From: Paenibacillus aurantius | Lineage (GTDB): Bacteria; Bacillota; Bacilli; Paenibacillales; NBRC-103111 | Reading direction: 5' to 3' | Assembly (NCBI RefSeq): GCF_032268605.1 | Contig: NZ_CP130318.1 | Location: forward strand, 4,687,501-4,751,500 | Length of the DNA: 64,000 nucleotides | In this document: positions 43,639-52,363 of the stretch, piece after piece | Numbering within the stretch: the stretch's first letter is position 1 | Layout: every line of letters starts with the position of its first letter | The notes under the pieces: model-generated | The model's input: the letters and a program-made list of their open reading frames with translations, nothing else | Told to the model about the DNA's origin: nothing | The model's database searches: none | Translations under genes and position numbers: made by a program

Positions 43639-44670
43639 CTATTTAGTTGACTGTCGCGGCAAAAATTGCTCATAAAGCTTGAGGGCAAACTGCTCATTGG
43701 CTTCCTTCGTTCTGCCTGCATTATGGGGGGTATGCACCACATTATGCCGGCCAAGCAGCGGGTCATTCAGCGGCAGGGGCTCGATATCAAAAACGTCAGC
43801 CGCTAAACTGAGCTCATCGGCAAGAACCCTTCTGCGCAGCTCCTCCATATCGCAAATCTTCGCACGGGTCGCAAGCACCACCAACGCTCCCTGCGGCACC
43901 GCGCGGATCAGCTCCGCGGTGACCAGTCCTCCCGTCTGATCGGTCAGCGGGACCATGGGAACAAAAATCTCCGCATCCCGGACCAATCGGTCCAGATGCC
44001 ACTCCTTGCGGGCGCCGGCCCGGTGAAAGCACGGCTCACTTGCATAGGGATCCCACATCGCGACATCTGCACCTAGCATATGGACGAAGCTGGCGTAACG
44101 GCTTGCAATATTCCCCGCCCCAACAATCCGTATGCGCTTGCCCTCTACGGTGCCGTTGGCGAAGCGGGTATCGTCTCCGAACTGTACCCCCCTGGCCCCT
44201 GGCTTGCCCACTCCCTCCGGCGGATCATAATCCCACGGCTGCAAGCTCGTGATGATCTCATGATGAGTTTGAGGGATTCTTCGCAGTCCGCAGAGGGTAA
44301 GCGCCAGAGCAAATTCGCTGACAGATTGTCCCCAGAAGCCCTCCGTGGGCTGGCTGTAGCACCGGATCCCCCGTTCCTTCAGCCGTTCGCTCATTTGCGG
44401 TTCCGGCGTGGTGCTATACTCGGTCGTGAACACGACCTCCTCCAGCGCCGTAAGCGCCTCCAGACAAGTCAGGTCTACCCGCGCCTTCAGCGAAATGAGC
44501 CGGACTACACTGGCGGGATCCGGAATGATTTCCCCAATCCCCCTCGTTTCGTCTGCGGACAATCGGATCAGCTCCGCCTCGCCGTCCTGCACCAGCAGCT
44601 TATGGAAATGATCCGCGACGAAAGGCCACGTTCCGTCAAAATCGGGATGAACCACGATTACGCTTCTCAT
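43639..44670 (-). CDS. D-isomer-specific 2-hydroxyacid dehydrogenase
   Basis: A 343-residue NAD-dependent enzyme. The nucleotide loop is V-G-A-G-N-I-A-S, where the third Gly of the usual motif is Ala. The catalytic set is complete: Arg in A-T-R-A-K, Glu in D-I-E-P-L and His in T-P-H-N-A-G. It should interconvert a 2-hydroxy acid and a 2-oxo acid. Its ATG overlaps the stop of the PmoA-like gene by 4 bases (ATGA), and AGGAGG precedes it. Confidence 0.92.
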   Translation of the reverse strand: MRSVIVVHPDFDGTWPFVADHFHKLLVQDGEAELIRLSADETRGIGEIIPDPASVVRLISLKARVDLTCLEALTALEEVVFTTEYSTTPEPQMSERLKERGIRCYSQPTEGFWGQSVSEFALALTLCGLRRIPQTHHEIITSLQPWDYDPPEGVGKPGARGVQFGDDTRFANGTVEGKRIRIVGAGNIASRYASFVHMLGADVAMWDPYASEPCFHRAGARKEWHLDRLVRDAEIFVPMVPLTDQTGGLVTAELIRAVPQGALVVLATRAKICDMEELRRRVLADELSLAADVFDIEPLPLNDPLLGRHNVVHTPHNAGRTKEANEQFALKLYEQFLPRQSTK

Positions 44671-45539
44671 TTATGCTCTCCTCCTGTATACCTTCTCCAA
44701 TTGGCTTCCATCTCCGCTGCTTCCCTAGCTCCGCAGAATAGATAGATCCGGTATCGAGACCGCTTGCTCTCTCCCTTTGCCAAGCTCCAGGCACCCGCTA
44801 TGCATCGGCTTGGGGAAATGCCCAGCTGCCCATCCACTCTCCAGGGAGAAGGATGTTCCTCATTCTCGTCATGATCCAGGATGGCCATGCCAGCGTAATC
44901 GTCACGCCCCTCCACGCGCATGCTGACAGCCGCCCATCTGGCACGCTGACCGTCCGCTTCCTCCTTGCTCAATCCGTTGCTGCTCAAGAAGCTTCCGCCT
45001 TGGTCCTCCCGGTAAGGCATCCGAAGGAATAAGCCTCCATACGAATAGGACCCAAACGTAATGGCTTTCTCCGCTGTAAGAGTCCACTCGAGGTCAAGCT
45101 CGTATACCGTGTTCCGATCTCGCAGGCTCCAGCTCTGGCGCTCGGTAAGCAGCCGATCGCCCGCCGGTTCACACCACGCCGTCTTCACAACCCAGCCGGC
45201 TTCGTTGTCAGCCAGCTGAACATCCGAGATCCCCTCGGGGTGAAAGGTGCCGTCATTCGGCGAATTCGTTAATCCCTCTGTCCAGAAGCCCCAGTTATTG
45301 ACTTGATTTAGGCCCACATACAAGCCATGCTGCCAGGGATGGTGAGCGGGCGCGTCCTCTGTGAGCACTCCTCTTCCATCCGGTGCCGCGATCGGGTGAA
45401 GGTACGGACGGCGGTTAGGATGAGCCTGCTGGGTAAGCAAAGGTGCCTCGGCCCCCCGGCGGTAAATCGAAAGCATGTGCTGCGAATGGCGGACCACGAG
45501 GTGCTGGTTCTCTACCGTCTTCCCTTGTATAGAAGTCAT
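44667..45539 (-). CDS. DUF6807 (PmoA-like) protein
   Basis: A 290-residue protein matching the DUF6807 family, often annotated as 'methane oxygenase PmoA' although it is unrelated to that enzyme. The conserved core is H-H-P-W-Q-H-G-L-Y-V-G, with later G-S-Y-S-Y-G-G-L-F-L-R. The family is usually found beside Gfo/Idh/MocA oxidoreductases in sugar-catabolic operons, as here, and its reaction is unknown. It has no signal peptide. GAGAGGGG precedes the ATG. Confidence 0.85.
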   Translation of the reverse strand: MTSIQGKTVENQHLVVRHSQHMLSIYRRGAEAPLLTQQAHPNRRPYLHPIAAPDGRGVLTEDAPAHHPWQHGLYVGLNQVNNWGFWTEGLTNSPNDGTFHPEGISDVQLADNEAGWVVKTAWCEPAGDRLLTERQSWSLRDRNTVYELDLEWTLTAEKAITFGSYSYGGLFLRMPYREDQGGSFLSSNGLSKEEADGQRARWAAVSMRVEGRDDYAGMAILDHDENEEHPSPWRVDGQLGISPSRCIAGAWSLAKGESKRSRYRIYLFCGAREAAEMEANWRRYTGGEHK

Positions 45540-45556
45540 CAGGTTACCCCTCTCTA

Positions 45557-46660
45557 TTATCGGAATTCCGGAAGCCTGACGGGTTCGCCGTTCCTTAAGG
45601 CCGATTCATGGGCACACAATCCCGCACAGGTCCAGTTCGCGGACGTGTAGACATCCGGGAAAGGCGCCCTATCCTCCACGATGCTCATGATAAACTCATG
45701 GGCAAGATGCGGATGGGAGCCGCCATGGCCGCTGCCCTGTTTAAAGGACAGATGCTGGTTAGTATCCGCATCATAGACCCCTTGGGTTGTGAATCGGCGG
45801 ATGTTTTCCGGGAGCAGGTGCGCAAAGTCGGGAATGACAATGCGCTTCCCCTCTTCCCCATGGAAGAGAACCGGCTGCTCCCCCTCAAGCTGCTGCCATT
45901 CGAAGCTGACCTGATCGGCATACACATCGAAGCTCTCGATATATTCACGCGATGTCTCGAATAGGGAACGGGTTACCTCTACCGCGAGATCGGAATCCCG
46001 AAGCCGGAACAGCGCCGTCTCTACGGCGAAGGGCGATTGATACTTAGCAGCCAACCGCTCGGCAATCCTGCCGGAGCCGAGACAATAGACCAGCTCCGCT
46101 TCCTTATTGGCAAGAGCGAGCAGCGGACTTACGGCATGTGTGGCGTAGTGCATAGGCGGCAAGCCTTCCCAGTACCCGGGCCAGCCGGCCATTTCCTGCT
46201 GATGGGCCCCCCGCATGAACTGGATCCGTCCCAATTCCCCATGGTCGCGAAGGTGCTTAAGGAAGAGAAACTCCCTTGTATATACAGCCGTTTCCATCAT
46301 CATATACTTCTTTCCTGATGCCTGCTGCGCCTCTAGGATACTCCGGCAATCCTCGATAGAGGTGGCCATGGGCACGGTACAGGCTACATGCTTGCCTGCA
46401 AGGAGCGCTGCGATCGATTGTTCAGCATGAAGGGAGATAGGCGAGTTAAGATGAACCGCATCAATGTTCGGATCCTGAAGGAGCTCTTCATAGCTTGTAT
46501 AGCGGACGGGAACGCCGAAGTGCTCGCCGATCCGATGCAAGCTGTCAGCGGATCGCTGGCCTATGGCATATAGCTCGGTATGAGGATGATTCTGATAGAT
46601 GGGAATGAATTCAGCTCCAAATCCGAGTCCAACAAGGGCTATTCTAATTTTATCGCTCAA
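45557..46660 (-). CDS. Gfo/Idh/MocA-family oxidoreductase lacking the EKP motif
   Basis: A 367-residue NAD(P)-dependent oxidoreductase with the dinucleotide loop V-G-L-G-F-G-A-E-F. The usual catalytic E-K-P is replaced by C-T-V-P in H-V-A-C-T-V-P-M-A, so the catalytic Lys is missing. H-Y-A-T-H-A-V lies where the family's active-site His is found. The start is TTG with AGGAGGT 8 bases upstream. It is the first gene of a three-gene operon divergent from the XylR-like regulator. Substrate unknown; a sugar or inositol-like compound is likely. Confidence 0.9.
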   Translation of the reverse strand: MSDKIRIALVGLGFGAEFIPIYQNHPHTELYAIGQRSADSLHRIGEHFGVPVRYTSYEELLQDPNIDAVHLNSPISLHAEQSIAALLAGKHVACTVPMATSIEDCRSILEAQQASGKKYMMMETAVYTREFLFLKHLRDHGELGRIQFMRGAHQQEMAGWPGYWEGLPPMHYATHAVSPLLALANKEAELVYCLGSGRIAERLAAKYQSPFAVETALFRLRDSDLAVEVTRSLFETSREYIESFDVYADQVSFEWQQLEGEQPVLFHGEEGKRIVIPDFAHLLPENIRRFTTQGVYDADTNQHLSFKQGSGHGGSHPHLAHEFIMSIVEDRAPFPDVYTSANWTCAGLCAHESALRNGEPVRLPEFR

Positions 46661-46787
46661 GGCCTTCTACCTCCTGCAGCTGCTCTACTAGCCCCACTAT
46701 AAGGCAACGGCTGCCGATTGAAAATGAGCATTCTTGCAAACATATTGAGATTTTTCACCATGGCTGTTCGTCAAAATATTTACCGTT

Positions 46788-46793
46788 TATAAT
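46788..46793 (+). promoter_or_regulatory. -10 box of the XylR-like regulator gene
   Basis: A perfect TATAAT with no clear -35. Transcription would start near 46800, too close to the ATG at 46801 to allow a ribosome site, which supports the internal TTG start. Confidence 0.5.
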
Positions 46794-46833
46794 CACAGTA
46801 ATGGATTTCATTAGAAAGCGTGGGGGGTTTCTA

Positions 46834-48012
46834 TTGCGTTTATTAGATGAGTCTCCAGGGAAGCGAACGCCGAAGCGCCATGTTGCCCTGTTGATCGAGA
46901 CGTCCAATGAATACGCCCGGGGGCTGCTGCGGGGAATCCGCTCCTATATCGGTGAGCATCACTCCTGGTCTCTGTACCTGAATGAGCACAGCCGAGGACA
47001 GGGCGTCATGCCATGGGCAACGCATTGGCAAGGCGACGGGATCATCGCGCGTATTGAGAATGAAGCCGTGGCGGAATACGTACGCCAAACCGCTGTGCCA
47101 ACGGTCGATCTAAGCTCACACCGTCTCCTGCCTGAGCTGCCCTGCCTGGAGACGGATGATCTGGCCATTGCGAGGATGGCCTTCTCCCATCTGCAGGAAC
47201 GAGGGTTTAAGCAATTCGCCTTTTGCGGAGATCCGCGGTTCCCCTGGTCTGTCCATAGGAGAGAGCATTTTATCCAAGAGGCCCAGCGTGCGGGTTATCC
47301 TTGCTATGTCTATGAGGTGGAGGCCCAGGAGGCTTGGAATAAGGAGCATCAAGCGATGATCTCGTGGATCCGGGAATTGCCTAAGCCGGTCGGCATCTTC
47401 GTCAGTTACGACATGTTAGGACAGAAGCTGCTGGACGTATGCAGACAGGCCCGTGTGTTCGTTCCTGACCAGGCGGCGGTGATCAGCGTCGATAACGATG
47501 AGCTTCTGTGCAGCTTATCGGCTCCTCCACTCAGCAGTATTATTCCCGACACTCTGGCAACAGGTTATCAGGCAGCCGCTCTGCTGGACCGTATGATGAA
47601 GGGGGAACCCCACCAACCTGGCATCACCTCGATCCCGCCGCTGGATGTGGCGCCGCGCGTCTCTACCGATGTCACTGCCGTAAAGGACCCGCTCGTAGCG
47701 GATACGGTCCGGCTCATTCGCAGCCACCTCTACGAGAACATAAGCATGGACAAGCTGCTGACGGAACTGCCTGCCTCACGCCGATCCTTGGAAGCGCGGT
47801 TCCAGCGTGCCCTGGGCCGAACTCCGCATCGCATGCACATGGAGATGAAGATCAAGCTGATCAAGCAATTTCTAACCGACACGGACCTTACCCTCCCCTA
47901 TATTGCCGAGAGGATCGGCTTTAAGCATGCGGAGTACATGAGCGTTCTGTTCAAGCGGGAAACCGGCATGACGCCAAACGATTATCGTAAGAAGGTACAG
48001 GGCGATAAATAA
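46834..48012 (+). CDS. XylR-type AraC-family regulator with sugar-binding domain
   Basis: A 392-residue regulator. Residues 15-275 are a periplasmic-binding-protein-like sugar sensor of the type in Escherichia coli XylR (H-V-A-L-L-I-E-T-S-N-E-Y-A-R-G-L-L-R-G-I). The C-terminal 100 residues are an AraC double helix-turn-helix (Y-I-A-E-R-I-G-F-K-H-A-E-Y-M-S-V-L-F). I chose TTG because GTGGGGGG sits 6 bases upstream of it. The ATG 11 codons earlier has no ribosome site. It probably controls the divergent oxidoreductase operon in response to a sugar. Confidence 0.92.
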   Translation: MRLLDESPGKRTPKRHVALLIETSNEYARGLLRGIRSYIGEHHSWSLYLNEHSRGQGVMPWATHWQGDGIIARIENEAVAEYVRQTAVPTVDLSSHRLLPELPCLETDDLAIARMAFSHLQERGFKQFAFCGDPRFPWSVHRREHFIQEAQRAGYPCYVYEVEAQEAWNKEHQAMISWIRELPKPVGIFVSYDMLGQKLLDVCRQARVFVPDQAAVISVDNDELLCSLSAPPLSSIIPDTLATGYQAAALLDRMMKGEPHQPGITSIPPLDVAPRVSTDVTAVKDPLVADTVRLIRSHLYENISMDKLLTELPASRRSLEARFQRALGRTPHRMHMEMKIKLIKQFLTDTDLTLPYIAERIGFKHAEYMSVLFKRETGMTPNDYRKKVQGDK

Positions 48013-48100
48013 GTTCAGCCCTCCCTTTCCGGTCACTCGGTCGGCCATGGCGCTGAAGCTTGGTAAGGGAAATCCTACGGGAGCAGGATCGGCCGCACGC

Positions 48101-48142
48101 AAAAAAGCATGCCTTCCGGGTTTCCCCTTCCGGCATGCTTTA
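48101..48142. terminator. Terminator of prkA, possibly bidirectional
   Basis: AGCATGCC and GGCATGCT form the stem. On the minus strand it is followed by six T, marking it mainly as the prkA terminator. Confidence 0.85.
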
Positions 48143-48167
48143 ATGGGAGGACAGGACGACTACGGTT

Positions 48168-50063
48168 TTACCGGTTCAACAAACTCCCCACATACCGCAG
48201 CAGCTCGTTCGCGCATACCGGGCAGTAGCCGTGATTCTCGATGAGGCGGGCGGTCACTTCGTTGATCCGCTTCAACTGCCGCTCATCCGGCGTCTTCGTG
48301 GACGTAGTGATCTTCACGATGTCCTTTAGATCGGCGAACAGCTTCTTCTCGATCGCCTCCCGCAGACGCTCGTGGGTGCTGTAGTCGAACTTCTTGCCCT
48401 TGCGGGAGTACGAGGACATGCGGATGAGAATCTCTTCGCGGAAAGCCTTCTTGGCGTTCTCCGACACGCCGATCTGCTCTTCGATCGAGCGCATGAGGCG
48501 CTCATCCGGGTCCATGGTTTCGCCGGTGAGCGGGTCCTTGATTTTGCCCCAGTTGCAGTAAGCCTCAATATTGTCGAGGTAGTTCTCGAACAATGTTTTG
48601 GCCGACTCTTCGAAGGAATAGACGAAGGCCTTCTGGATTTCCTTCTTGGCGAGCTCGTCGTATTCCTTACGGGCGATAGAGATGAAATTCAAGTACCGCT
48701 CGCGCTCGTCTTTCGTGATGGACGGGTGCTGGTCAAGGCCGTCCTTGATGGCGCGGAGGACGTCCAGGGCGTTCATGCACTCCACGTCCTGGCGGATCAG
48801 GGCGCTTGAGATGCGGTTGATGACATACCGCGGGTCGATGCCCGACATGCCTTCCTCAAGGTATTCGTTCTGCATTTCCTTCAGGTCCGCTTCCTTGTAG
48901 CCCTCGATCGCTTCCCCGTCGTACATGCGCATCTTTTTGACCAGATCCATGCCCTGCTTCTTCGTTTCCTTCAGCCTCGTCAGAATGGAGAAGATGGAGG
49001 CCGCCTTAAGCGCATGCGGAGCCATATGAATGTACCCCATGTCGCTCTGCCCGATCAGCTTCGTGTAAATCTTCTCTTCGTCGGATACCTTCAGGTTGTA
49101 CGGAATCGGCATAACGATCATCCGGGACTGCAGCGCTTCGTTCTTCTTGTTCGCAATAAACGACTTGTACTCGGATTCGTTCGTGTGAGCGATAATGAGC
49201 TCGTCGGCGGAAATCAGGGCAAAGCGCCCGGCCTTGAAGTTGCCTTCCTGCGTGAGAGACAGCAGGTTCCACAGAAACTTCTCGTCGCACTTCAGCATCT
49301 CCTGGAACTCCATAATCCCCCGGTTCGCCTTGTTCAGCTCCCCATCGAACCGGTAAGCGCGCGGATCGGATTCCGAGCCGAATTCGGTAATGGTCGAGAA
49401 GTCGATGCTTCCCGTCAGGTCGGCGATATCCTGGGATTTCGGGTCCGACGGGCTGAAGGTACCGATCCCGATGCGGTTCCCTTCGGAAATGACCACTCTC
49501 TCGACCGGCACGAGCTCGATCCGGTTGTCGTACTCCGTGCGGAGCCTCATCTGGCAGGAGGGGCATAGTGTTCCCTCGATCTTAACCCCGAGCTCCCGCT
49601 CGATCTCGGGACGCAGATCATCCGGAATAAGATGCAGCGGCTCCTCGTGCATCGGGCAGCCCTGGATGGCATAGACGGCCCCTTCGTCGGTACGCGAAAA
49701 CTGCTCAAGCCCCCTCTTCAGCAGCGTAACAATGGTGGATTTCCCCCCGCTGACCGGACCCATCAGCAGCAGGATGCGTTTACGGACGTCCAACCGGCGT
49801 GCCGCCGAGTGGAAGTATTCTTCGACCAGCTTCTCGATGGCTCGGTCAAGCCCAAAGATTTCCTTCTCGAAGAACTTATATTTGGTTTGTCCATGTTCCT
49901 CTTCCAAGCCTTGGGAAGCGATCATCTGATAAACGCGTGAATGTGCGGTCATTGCCAAACCCGGCTGCTTTCTGACCTTCTCGATATATTCCGCAAAGGT
50001 CCCATTCCACGCCAGCCTGGCATTTTCCGACCGATGCTCGGCAATCTTCTGGAAAATGTCCAT
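48168..50063 (-). CDS. prkA: PrkA-family serine protein kinase
   Basis: A 631-residue cytoplasmic protein of full family length. The N-terminal AAA-like half has the Walker A motif G-P-V-S-G-G-K-S at 102-109. A zinc-type pair C-P-S-C lies near residue 168, and the C-terminal half is the kinase-like PrkA domain. In Bacillus subtilis PrkA is needed for efficient sporulation and acts as a kinase or ATP-dependent protease-like protein. Here it stands alone. AGGAGG lies before the ATG. Confidence 0.96.
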   Translation of the reverse strand: MDIFQKIAEHRSENARLAWNGTFAEYIEKVRKQPGLAMTAHSRVYQMIASQGLEEEHGQTKYKFFEKEIFGLDRAIEKLVEEYFHSAARRLDVRKRILLLMGPVSGGKSTIVTLLKRGLEQFSRTDEGAVYAIQGCPMHEEPLHLIPDDLRPEIERELGVKIEGTLCPSCQMRLRTEYDNRIELVPVERVVISEGNRIGIGTFSPSDPKSQDIADLTGSIDFSTITEFGSESDPRAYRFDGELNKANRGIMEFQEMLKCDEKFLWNLLSLTQEGNFKAGRFALISADELIIAHTNESEYKSFIANKKNEALQSRMIVMPIPYNLKVSDEEKIYTKLIGQSDMGYIHMAPHALKAASIFSILTRLKETKKQGMDLVKKMRMYDGEAIEGYKEADLKEMQNEYLEEGMSGIDPRYVINRISSALIRQDVECMNALDVLRAIKDGLDQHPSITKDERERYLNFISIARKEYDELAKKEIQKAFVYSFEESAKTLFENYLDNIEAYCNWGKIKDPLTGETMDPDERLMRSIEEQIGVSENAKKAFREEILIRMSSYSRKGKKFDYSTHERLREAIEKKLFADLKDIVKITTSTKTPDERQLKRINEVTARLIENHGYCPVCANELLRYVGSLLNR

Positions 50064-50441
50064 GGTAGCCTCCTCTCGTCCTGCTCAAGATAAGTCAACG
50101 TATTAATACCTATGCAGCCCGTAGGCAGATGTTGACCTTAAATCATGCCCGGGCCCTTCTTTTTCCCTTTCCGCTGTTCCCGGTTTCCCCCGAAAGCCAA
50201 GCCTGATGCGGGGTTGGGCATCCTTCAGAAAAAAGTCTTGTCTCCAACCAGGCGGACAAGCTGAGGTGCGTGCCGCCTTGTTCCCGCGGACAAGCGGGAA
50301 TGCCAGACAAGCCGCTCGAGGAATACGCGGTAGGAGGACGAATCGGCGGAACCCGAAAGGCCGAGTCCCGCGAGCCAGCCCGGGAACTCCTGTTCCTGTG
50401 CTATAATGGAAGGACAAACATGACGAAAGGAGAGTCCGTAA
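50064..50441. other. Divergent intergenic region between prkA and the DUF2161 gene
   Basis: This 378-base stretch holds an AT-rich patch near 50090-50140 that should carry the prkA promoter, and the extended -10 box of the plus-strand gene at its right end. Between about 50240 and 50335 there are three copies of GACAAGC and a short C-C-C-G-C/G-C-G-G-G hairpin, which I could not assign. A 75-codon minus-strand frame is discussed among the rejected items. Confidence 0.5.
50399..50407 (+). promoter_or_regulatory. Extended -10 promoter of the DUF2161 gene
   Basis: TGC directly before TATAAT forms an extended -10 element, 35 bases before the start codon. No good -35 is visible, as expected for this type. 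Confidence 0.6.
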
Positions 50442-51248
50442 GTGGCCATCAAGAGCGAAACCGAGCTGTACGGACCGGTGAAGGAATTTTTCGAACGGAT
50501 GGGCTATGAGGTCAAGAGCGAGGTCCGGCACTGCGATCTGGTCGCTCTGCGGGGCGAGGAGGAGCCGGTGCTGGTGGAGCTGAAGCGCACCTTCACCCTT
50601 CCCCTGCTGATCCAGGGAATCGACCGGCTGAAGCAGTCCACCCGCGTCTATGTGGCCGTGGAGCAGAACGCCAAGGGACGGGCTCCTCATAACCTTAAGT
50701 GGAATGACCTTCAGCGGCTGTGCCGGATGCTCGGGCTCGGGCTGATCACCGTCCGGTTCTACACCCGCCGGAAGCCGGCCGTTGAGGTGCTGTGCGACCC
50801 GGTGCCTTATACGCCCGCCCTCCGCAAGAAGAGCACGGAACGCCTGCTGCTCGAGTTCAAGGAACGCAGCGGGGATTACAATACAGGGGGCAGCACCCGG
50901 CGCAAGCTGATGACGGCGTACCGGGAAAAAGCACTCCACTGCGCCCATCACCTGAAGGTGAACGGTCCCAGCTCCACGAAGCTTCTTCGGGAGTGGACGG
51001 GCAATCCCAAGATCACCCTCCTGCTGCAGGACAATTACTACCTTTGGTTCCGGAGGGTCAGCCGGGGAATCTATGAGCTGACGCCACTAGGAGAAGAAGC
51101 TCTGGTGCAATACGAGGAAGTGCTTAGGCAGGTGCTTCAGCGCAGAGGCGGGGTTTCCGCCCTGCCCGCCCCTCCCGCTCTTACCGAACCGGTTCTAGCG
51201 AAAAGCAAAAAAGGAAGGAATAAAAGGCTTCCTTCCCCCATAGAATAG
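50442..51248 (+). CDS. DUF2161 PD-(D/E)XK nuclease-like protein
   Basis: A 268-residue soluble protein of the DUF2161/COG5482 group. The N-terminal 100 residues carry a PD-(D/E)XK core: D32 in H-C-D-L-V-A and E46-L-K48 in V-E-L-K-R. The rest is Arg/Lys-rich and may bind DNA, with a winged-helix look in residues 165-225. Whether it cuts DNA is not known to me. The start is GTG with AAAGGAG 9 bases upstream. It stands alone, not in a defence island I can see. Confidence 0.85.
   Translation: MAIKSETELYGPVKEFFERMGYEVKSEVRHCDLVALRGEEEPVLVELKRTFTLPLLIQGIDRLKQSTRVYVAVEQNAKGRAPHNLKWNDLQRLCRMLGLGLITVRFYTRRKPAVEVLCDPVPYTPALRKKSTERLLLEFKERSGDYNTGGSTRRKLMTAYREKALHCAHHLKVNGPSSTKLLREWTGNPKITLLLQDNYYLWFRRVSRGIYELTPLGEEALVQYEEVLRQVLQRRGGVSALPAPPALTEPVLAKSKKGRNKRLPSPIE
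51207..51236 (-). terminator. Hairpin with T run for the flavoprotein gene, inside DUF2161 coding sequence
   Basis: On the minus strand GGAAGGAA and TTCCTTCC form a stem followed by six T. It lies within the last codons of the convergent plus-strand gene. Confidence 0.6.
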
Positions 51249-51266
51249 ACTTATAGATTCCCCACT

Positions 51267-51298
51267 GCCTTATCGGTAATTAAGTGACCGGATAAGGC
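51267..51298. repeat. Imperfect inverted repeat between convergent genes
   Basis: GCCTTATCGGT pairs with ACCGGATAAGGC with one bulged G, around a 9-base AT-rich loop. No T run follows on either strand; it may act as a weak terminator. Confidence 0.5.
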
Positions 51299-51299
51299 A

Positions 51300-52211
51300 C
51301 TACCGCCCATCCATCTGGCAGAGGGTTTTGTGAATCCAGATCGCAGCCAGGGCCCCTTCGCCCATGGCGATGGTGAGCTGCTCGGCATGGACGCCCAAAT
51401 CTCCCGCGACCCATACGTTCGGCACGTTGGTCATCTTCGTGCGGGGATCAGCCGGAACATGCTTGTTCTCGAGCCTCTCGACGCCGAGCTGCTTGGCGAG
51501 CTCCGACTTGACCTCGTTGCCGCCGAAGGCTATGAAGCCGCGCTCCGCCTCGATCCGTTCGCCCGATTCGAGCACCGCCGCGGTGATTTCGCCGTCACCC
51601 TTGGTCTCGATTCGGCTGATCGGCTCCTCGCGGTACCCGATCCCGAGCTCCTTCAGGCGGCCGAGCGCTTCTTCGGAGACCGGCGTGCCGTCATGGTTGA
51701 TGTAGGTCAGCTCGCTAGTCCGCTCCGACAGGGTAAACGCCATGTTGGCCCCGACGTCTCCGGCCCCGAGCACCACGGTCCTCCGGTGGCGGACCTCGAA
51801 GCTGTCACAGTCCGGGCAGACGTAGACCGTCCGGCCGAAGCAGGGGACGAGTCCGGGCAGTTCCGGGAACCGGTCCAGCAAGCCCGTGGCGAGCAGGAGC
51901 GTGCGGGCCGAGTAGGCGCCGCCAGAGCGGCCGGCGAGGGAGAAGCCGGTGTCCTCGCGGCTGGCGGATACGACCGTATCCTCCGCGAACTGGACCCCGA
52001 GACTGCCTGCCTGCTTGCGTCCGGTTTCCCGCAGATGCTCTCCCGAAACCCCATCCGGCCAGCCCAGCACATTGTGATAGCGGCGGCACAAGGTAGAGCG
52101 GCCGTAGCCCGAGTCAATGACGAGCACCTTGTGCTTCGTGTAGCGCCCGAGCTGAACCGCCGCCTGGAGCCCGGCAATCCCACCGCCGACAATGATGCAA
52201 TCATACTGCAT
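51300..52211 (-). CDS. Thioredoxin-reductase-like flavoprotein with CPDC motif
   Basis: A 303-residue FAD/NAD(P) oxidoreductase. V-G-G-G-I-A-G near residue 8 binds FAD, G-A-G-D-V-G-A near 150 binds NAD(P), and N-V-W-V-A-G-D-L-G ends the second FAD part. The disulfide motif is C132-P-D-C135, not the C-A-T-C of thioredoxin reductase. It may act on a small disulfide, a bacillithiol-type substrate or another thiol. A thioredoxin partner is not nearby. AAGGGGG precedes the ATG by about 10 bases. Confidence 0.9.
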   Translation of the reverse strand: MQYDCIIVGGGIAGLQAAVQLGRYTKHKVLVIDSGYGRSTLCRRYHNVLGWPDGVSGEHLRETGRKQAGSLGVQFAEDTVVSASREDTGFSLAGRSGGAYSARTLLLATGLLDRFPELPGLVPCFGRTVYVCPDCDSFEVRHRRTVVLGAGDVGANMAFTLSERTSELTYINHDGTPVSEEALGRLKELGIGYREEPISRIETKGDGEITAAVLESGERIEAERGFIAFGGNEVKSELAKQLGVERLENKHVPADPRTKMTNVPNVWVAGDLGVHAEQLTIAMGEGALAAIWIHKTLCQMDGR

Positions 52212-52317
52212 GAAGTTGAACCCCCTTATGCGGTCACGGCCTTTTTGGGCGCGTCTCTTTTTCTGCGCACTTATTTAAGCGTAAGCTTATTTTGCCCAAC
52301 ATCATACTATACCCAAA

Positions 52318-52352
52318 CGAAAGCCGCTGAATCCCGGATTCAGCGGCTTTCG
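52318..52352. terminator. Long perfect hairpin after the TauE-type gene
   Basis: GAAAGCCGCTGAATC and GATTCAGCGGCTTTC form a 15-base perfect stem with a 3-base loop. The minus-strand tail has only a partial T run. Confidence 0.8.
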
Positions 52353-52363
52353 AGGTGTTTCTA

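Noticed and set aside
50250-50330. Three copies of GACAAGC that might be a regulatory array or small RNA
   Set aside because: Spacing is irregular, copies are only 7 bases long, and I found no stable long fold or promoter-terminator pair around them.
50225-50452. A 75-codon minus-strand frame between prkA and the DUF2161 gene
   Set aside because: It overlaps the start of the DUF2161 gene and its promoter, has no clear ribosome site, and reads like random coding.
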